This document shows positions 60,749 through 64,000 of a stretch of 64,000 nt of DNA, piece by piece (the first letter of the stretch is position 1; each line of letters starts with the position of its first letter). A model generated the notes under the pieces. The model did not search any database, had not been told where the DNA came from, and worked only from the letters and a program-made list of their open reading frames with translations. Where the stretch lies: assembly GCF_014170375.1 (NCBI RefSeq), contig NZ_LZZW01000024.1:62001-126000 (forward strand). The letters are read 5' to 3'. This stretch comes from Variovorax sp. UMC13 (GTDB taxonomy: Bacteria > Pseudomonadota > Gammaproteobacteria > Burkholderiales > Burkholderiaceae_C). The translations under genes were made by a program, and so were the position numbers.

Positions 60749-61834
60749 ATGAGACAAGACACCAACACCCCGCCCTTCGACGTGCAGTCCGTCCCGTTCC
60801 GCGGCATCGTGGAACAGTCGGTCGCAGGCATCTACATCCTGCAGGACGAGCACTTCCAGTACACCAACGCCACCTTCTCGGGCATGGCCGGCTACTCCAC
60901 CGACGAGGTAGTGGGCAAGCCGCTGCGCGACTGCGTGCCCGTCTACTACGTGGGCGAGGTGATGGACCGCTACCGGCGCCGCATCTCGGGCGAGGTGCGC
61001 AGCATGCACTTCGTCACCCACGGCCTGCACCGCGACGGCAGCGTGGTCCACATCGACGTGCACGGCCAGTCGATGCAGTTCCGCGGCCGGCCGGCGGTGG
61101 TGGGCGTGGGCGTCAACGTGACCGAGCAGATCAAGCGCGACGCCGAACTGCTCGAATCGCGCTACGAATACCGCGAGCTGGCCTCGCGCCTCAACACCAT
61201 GCGCGAGCAGCAGCGCGCGGAGTACGCGCGCGAGGTGCACGACGTGCTGGGCGGCCTGCTGACCTCGATGAAGCTCGACGTGGGCCGGATCGCGCGCCGC
61301 TCGCGCTCGACCGCGATCCGCGGCATCGCGGCCGACCTCAACGCGCTGCTGGTCGAGGCCATCGACAACGTGCGCGAGCTGTCGGAATCGATGCGGCCGC
61401 AGGCGCTCGACCACCTGGGCCTGGGCGCGGCCATCGCCAGCCATGTGAAGCGCTTTCGCGAGCGCTCCGAACTGCGCGTGAGCCTGCAGCCGCCCGAGTT
61501 CGACATCGACCTGCCGCGCTGGCGCTCGATCGGGGTGTTCCGCATCTTCCAGGAGGCACTGACCAACGTGGCGCGGCATGCGCACGCGAGCGGCGTGGTC
61601 ATCCGCTTCCGGCGCGACAACCGCGACTTCTGGCTGGAGATCGAGGACGACGGCGCGGGCTTCGACGTCGACGCGCCCGACCTCGCGTCGATGCGCCAGT
61701 CGCTGGGCCTGATCTCGATGCGCGAGCGCGCCTACGAACTCGGCGGCACGCTGACCATCGATTCGGCGCCCAACGCCGGCACCCGCGTGACGCTGCACGC
61801 GCCCATCGTCTCGAACCCGCTGGTGCGCGCATGA
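60749..61834 (+). CDS. PAS-domain sensor histidine kinase (HisKA_3, NarX/LiaS-like)
   Basis: A 361-residue soluble kinase with no membrane helix. A PAS domain spans about 15-128 ('GIVEQSVAGIYILQDEHFQYTNATFSGMAGYSTDEVVGKPL'). The HisKA_3 phospho-acceptor is H164 in 'REVHDVLGGLLTSMKLD'. The ATPase has N-box 'FQEALTNVARHAHA', 'IEDDGAGF' and 'LGLISMRERAYELGG'. ATG 60749 was chosen over a start 13 codons upstream because the extra residues look non-coding. It overlaps the regulator by ATGA. Signal unknown; the PAS domain may bind a small ligand. Confidence 0.92.
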   Translation: MRQDTNTPPFDVQSVPFRGIVEQSVAGIYILQDEHFQYTNATFSGMAGYSTDEVVGKPLRDCVPVYYVGEVMDRYRRRISGEVRSMHFVTHGLHRDGSVVHIDVHGQSMQFRGRPAVVGVGVNVTEQIKRDAELLESRYEYRELASRLNTMREQQRAEYAREVHDVLGGLLTSMKLDVGRIARRSRSTAIRGIAADLNALLVEAIDNVRELSESMRPQALDHLGLGAAIASHVKRFRERSELRVSLQPPEFDIDLPRWRSIGVFRIFQEALTNVARHAHASGVVIRFRRDNRDFWLEIEDDGAGFDVDAPDLASMRQSLGLISMRERAYELGGTLTIDSAPNAGTRVTLHAPIVSNPLVRA

Positions 61835-62466
61835 CCCGGCTGCTGATCATCGACGACCACGCGATGTTCCGAGCGGGCCTGCGCAAGGTGCTGCAGGACG
61901 CGCCCGAGATCAGCGCCATCGCGGAAGCGGGCGACTGGCATGGCGGCATGGCCTGCCTCGAGGCCCAGCCCATCGACGTGCTGCTGCTGGACATCAACAT
62001 GCCCGGCTGCAGCGGGCTGGACCTGATCGGGCCGATCCTCGAGCGCTTCAAGTCGCTGCGCATCATCATGCTCAGCATGTACTCCGAGCCGCAGTACGCG
62101 GTGCGCGCGCTGCGCAACGGCGCGCACGGCTACGTCGCCAAGGACATGGAGGCGGTCGACCTGATCGCGGCCATCCGCATCGTGAGCCGCGGCCGGCAGT
62201 TCGTCGCGCCCTCGATCACGCGCGCGCTGATGGACACCGCGCAGGGCCTGGCGCCCGATCCGCGCCCGCACGAGCGGCTCTCGGCGCGCGAGTCGGAGAT
62301 CCTGCGCATGATCGTGGGCGGCGAGTCGCTGACCGCCATCGCCGAGCGGCTCGCGATCAACGTCAAGACGGTCAGCACCTACCGCCGGCGCCTGCTCGAG
62401 AAGATGGCGCTGGGCTCGAACGCGCAACTGGTGCAGTACGCGGTGCACCACCGGCTGGTCGACTGA
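61831..62466 (+). CDS. NarL/FixJ-family response regulator
   Basis: A 211-residue regulator. The receiver has D8-D9, phospho-site D54 in 'LLLDINMPG', 'MLSMYSE' and K109 region 'GYVAKDM'. The LuxR-type helix-turn-helix is 'LSARESEILRMIVGGESLTAIAERLAINVKTVSTYRRRLLEKM'. It is coupled to the PAS kinase by a 4-base overlap. The flanking DUF6351 genes are the likely targets, given the TCTGAC motifs upstream of both. Confidence 0.93.
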   Translation: MTRLLIIDDHAMFRAGLRKVLQDAPEISAIAEAGDWHGGMACLEAQPIDVLLLDINMPGCSGLDLIGPILERFKSLRIIMLSMYSEPQYAVRALRNGAHGYVAKDMEAVDLIAAIRIVSRGRQFVAPSITRALMDTAQGLAPDPRPHERLSARESEILRMIVGGESLTAIAERLAINVKTVSTYRRRLLEKMALGSNAQLVQYAVHHRLVD

Positions 62467-62491
62467 CCCGACTTCCTGCGCGTCATCGATA

Positions 62492-62548
62492 TCTGACAGC
62501 CGATGCCCGGGTGTCTGACTTGTGGCGTGGCCCCCTCCTCCCTAGCAT
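62492..62548 (+). promoter_or_regulatory. Promoter and tandem TCTGAC sites of the second DUF6351 gene
   Basis: TTGTGG (62520-62525), 17 bases, TAGCAT (62543-62548) make a plausible sigma-70 promoter. TCTGAC occurs at 62492-62497 and 62514-62519, 22 bp apart on the same face of the helix, ending at the -35. This placement suits an activating NarL-type regulator. Confidence 0.5.
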
Positions 62549-62608
62549 GACTGCGGGCCGCGGGCCTGAAGGCCGCGCCCTGTCAGCACAACAATCGAGG
62601 AGACATAC

Positions 62609-64000
62609 ATGAGTCCATGGAAGCAGATCGCGGTCTGCGCGGCCGGCGCGATCGTGATCGCCGCCTGCGGCGGCGGCAGCGGCAGCAGCAACAACAACAA
62701 CAACGGCGGCGGTTCGTCCGTGACGCCACCGACGACCACGCCCCCGGTCACCACGCCCCCGACCGAAGCCACGATCTCGCTGCAGCTGCTGTCGAGCCAG
62801 CCCGAGCAGGTGTCGGGCGGCGACGCGCGCATCGCGGTGCTGGCACCGAAGGCCGACCAGGGCCAGATCGAGCTGTGGCTCAACGACAAGCAGATCAGCC
62901 CCACGCTGGCCGCGAGCGACGACCGGCTCGAGGGGGTGGTCAGCGGCCTCAAGCTCGGCGCCAACACGCTGTCGCTGCGCCACAAGACGCGCGGCAAGCT
63001 CGACACGCTGACGCTCACCAATCACCCGATCACCGGCCCGATGTTCGCCGGCCCCAAGCAGGAGCCCTTCGTCTGCACGGTGAGCACCGAGCTCGGCAAG
63101 GAGCCGCTGGTCGACACCACCGATCCCAAGTACTACGCGGTCAAGGACGCGGGCGGCGCCACCATCGGCTACAGCCAGCACTGCTCGATCGATTCCTATG
63201 TGCAGTACTACTACATGCCGGTGGGCGGCACCACCCACAGCCACTACCTGCCGCTGCCGACCGACGGGTCGCGCCCGGCCAACATCGCCAAGACCACGCT
63301 GACCGACGGCCGCACGGTCGACTTCATCGTGCGCTGGGAACGCGGCACCATCAACCGCTTCATCTACCAGTACGTGATGCTCGCGCCCTTCGGCGAGGAC
63401 CCCACGAAGCCCGACACCGGGCTGTGGAACAGGAAGCTGGTCTACCACTTCCAGGGCGGCGTGGGCTTCGGCCACTACCAGGGCGGACCGGACAAGCGCG
63501 CCGGCCTGGTCGACGCCATCGGCAAGGGCTACGCCATCGCCTACTCCACCGGCAACCGCACCGGCGAGCACTACGACATGATCCTCGGCGGCGAGACCGC
63601 GCTGATGACCAAGGAGGGCTTCGTCAAGCGCTACGGCGTGCCCAGCTACACCGTGGGCCTGGGCGCCTCGGGCGGCGGCATCCAGCAGTACCTGTATCCG
63701 CAGAACCACCCGGGCCTGCTCGATGCGGCCATCGCGGTGCAGCCCTATCCCGACATGGTGGGCCAGATCCCGCACGTGGGCGACTGCGAGCTGCTCGAGT
63801 ACTACATGGACGTGACCGACCGCGCCAACGGCAAGTGGACCGCGAGCATCAAGAACCGCAGCTGGCTGGTGGGCATGAACGCCGAGGAGAGCGTGGCCAA
63901 CCCCTTCCTCGGACTGCAGCCCTACCTGCCCCACGTGAAGATGGCCACCGGTTCCACCGAATGCCGCAAGGCCTGGATGGGCCTGACGGCCGGCGCGATG
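62609..64000 (+). CDS. DUF6351 family lipoprotein, C-terminus cut by the window edge
   Basis: 464 codons are visible without a stop. ATG 62609 follows GAGGAGA (62597-62603). The signal has lipobox VIAAC (C20), then a Gly/Ser/Asn linker and a Thr/Pro stretch. It aligns with the gene at 58267-60543: 'SSQPEQVSGGDARIAVLAP', 'LTNHPITGPMFAGPKQEPFVC' and 'TVGLGASGGGIQQYLYPQNHPGLLDAA', with a GASGG elbow in place of GGSGG. It is the outer-membrane or periplasmic partner of the same family; function unknown. Confidence 0.85.
   Translation, partial: MSPWKQIAVCAAGAIVIAACGGGSGSSNNNNNGGGSSVTPPTTTPPVTTPPTEATISLQLLSSQPEQVSGGDARIAVLAPKADQGQIELWLNDKQISPTLAASDDRLEGVVSGLKLGANTLSLRHKTRGKLDTLTLTNHPITGPMFAGPKQEPFVCTVSTELGKEPLVDTTDPKYYAVKDAGGATIGYSQHCSIDSYVQYYYMPVGGTTHSHYLPLPTDGSRPANIAKTTLTDGRTVDFIVRWERGTINRFIYQYVMLAPFGEDPTKPDTGLWNRKLVYHFQGGVGFGHYQGGPDKRAGLVDAIGKGYAIAYSTGNRTGEHYDMILGGETALMTKEGFVKRYGVPSYTVGLGASGGGIQQYLYPQNHPGLLDAAIAVQPYPDMVGQIPHVGDCELLEYYMDVTDRANGKWTASIKNRSWLVGMNAEESVANPFLGLQPYLPHVKMATGSTECRKAWMGLTAGAM

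Noticed and set aside
56572..62466. A 1964-residue plus-strand frame from nasA to the response regulator
   Set aside because: Only the last 211 residues are a real gene; the rest is an alternative-frame or antisense shadow of nasA, the DUF6351 gene and the kinase.
1..64000. CRISPR arrays, insertion sequences, integrase or phage genes
   Set aside because: No regularly spaced repeats, transposase-like proteins or tRNA-integrase junctions were seen; the tRNA-Leu is flanked by housekeeping genes.

Overview
The window looks like chromosome from a high-GC betaproteobacterium of the Comamonadaceae, most like Variovorax. This rests on gene content and order as I recognise them: rpsO-pnp-quinone reductase-tpiA-secG-tRNA-Leu-nuoA-N-DUF2818-NUDIX-DUF1178, a Bug-family binding protein, DUF6351 lipoproteins and multiple Liv-type transport genes. 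No search was run.

Layout. 1-5013 (minus): a branched-chain amino-acid type ABC operon, livG-livF-two tandem binding proteins-livH-livM (livM cut by the window edge). 5197-10218 (minus): a MarR-controlled tripartite drug efflux operon, marR-outer membrane factor-emrA-emrB. 10297-12126 (plus): an MsbA-like ABC exporter. 12445-18418: a BaeSR-like two-component system, a short TolC-like protein behind a 15-codon leader ORF, a very small ORF, and (minus) a second-copy BamA/Omp85 protein. The kinase gene and the BamA-like gene share a promoter-proximal direct repeat resembling a BaeR box. 18493-39680 (minus): a housekeeping block with complex I (nuoA-N), tRNA-Leu(GAG), secG, tpiA, a quinone reductase, pnp and rpsO. 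39795-40115 is a tandem 158-bp repeat that includes the 3' end of an aminotransferase gene. 40071-45686: aminotransferase plus binding protein, Hsp20, an alpha/beta hydrolase, a secreted HKD nuclease and tsaD.

45780-58273 is an assimilatory nitrate cluster: nasR (NIT-ANTAR antiterminator), nasFED (nitrate ABC uptake), then nasC and nasA (electron-transfer subunit and nitrate reductase). Both nas transcription units carry the same two-layer control: a sigma-54 promoter followed by a leader with two hexaloop hairpins, the second mutually exclusive with an intrinsic terminator. This is the arrangement expected for NasR antitermination. The cluster is split at 50311-53730 by an unrelated cassette: two RraA-like aldolases, a Bug-family binding protein and a divergent LysR regulator.

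58267-64000: two DUF6351 lipoproteins (the second cut by the window edge) flank a PAS histidine kinase and a NarL-type response regulator. A TCTGAC motif lies upstream of both lipoprotein genes.

The most interesting signals are regulatory: the paired nas leaders, the shared TTCTCC repeat around the BaeSR/BamA locus, three perfect inverted repeats between nasC and nasA (one covering the nasA ribosome site), and the TCTGAC sites around the DUF6351 locus.
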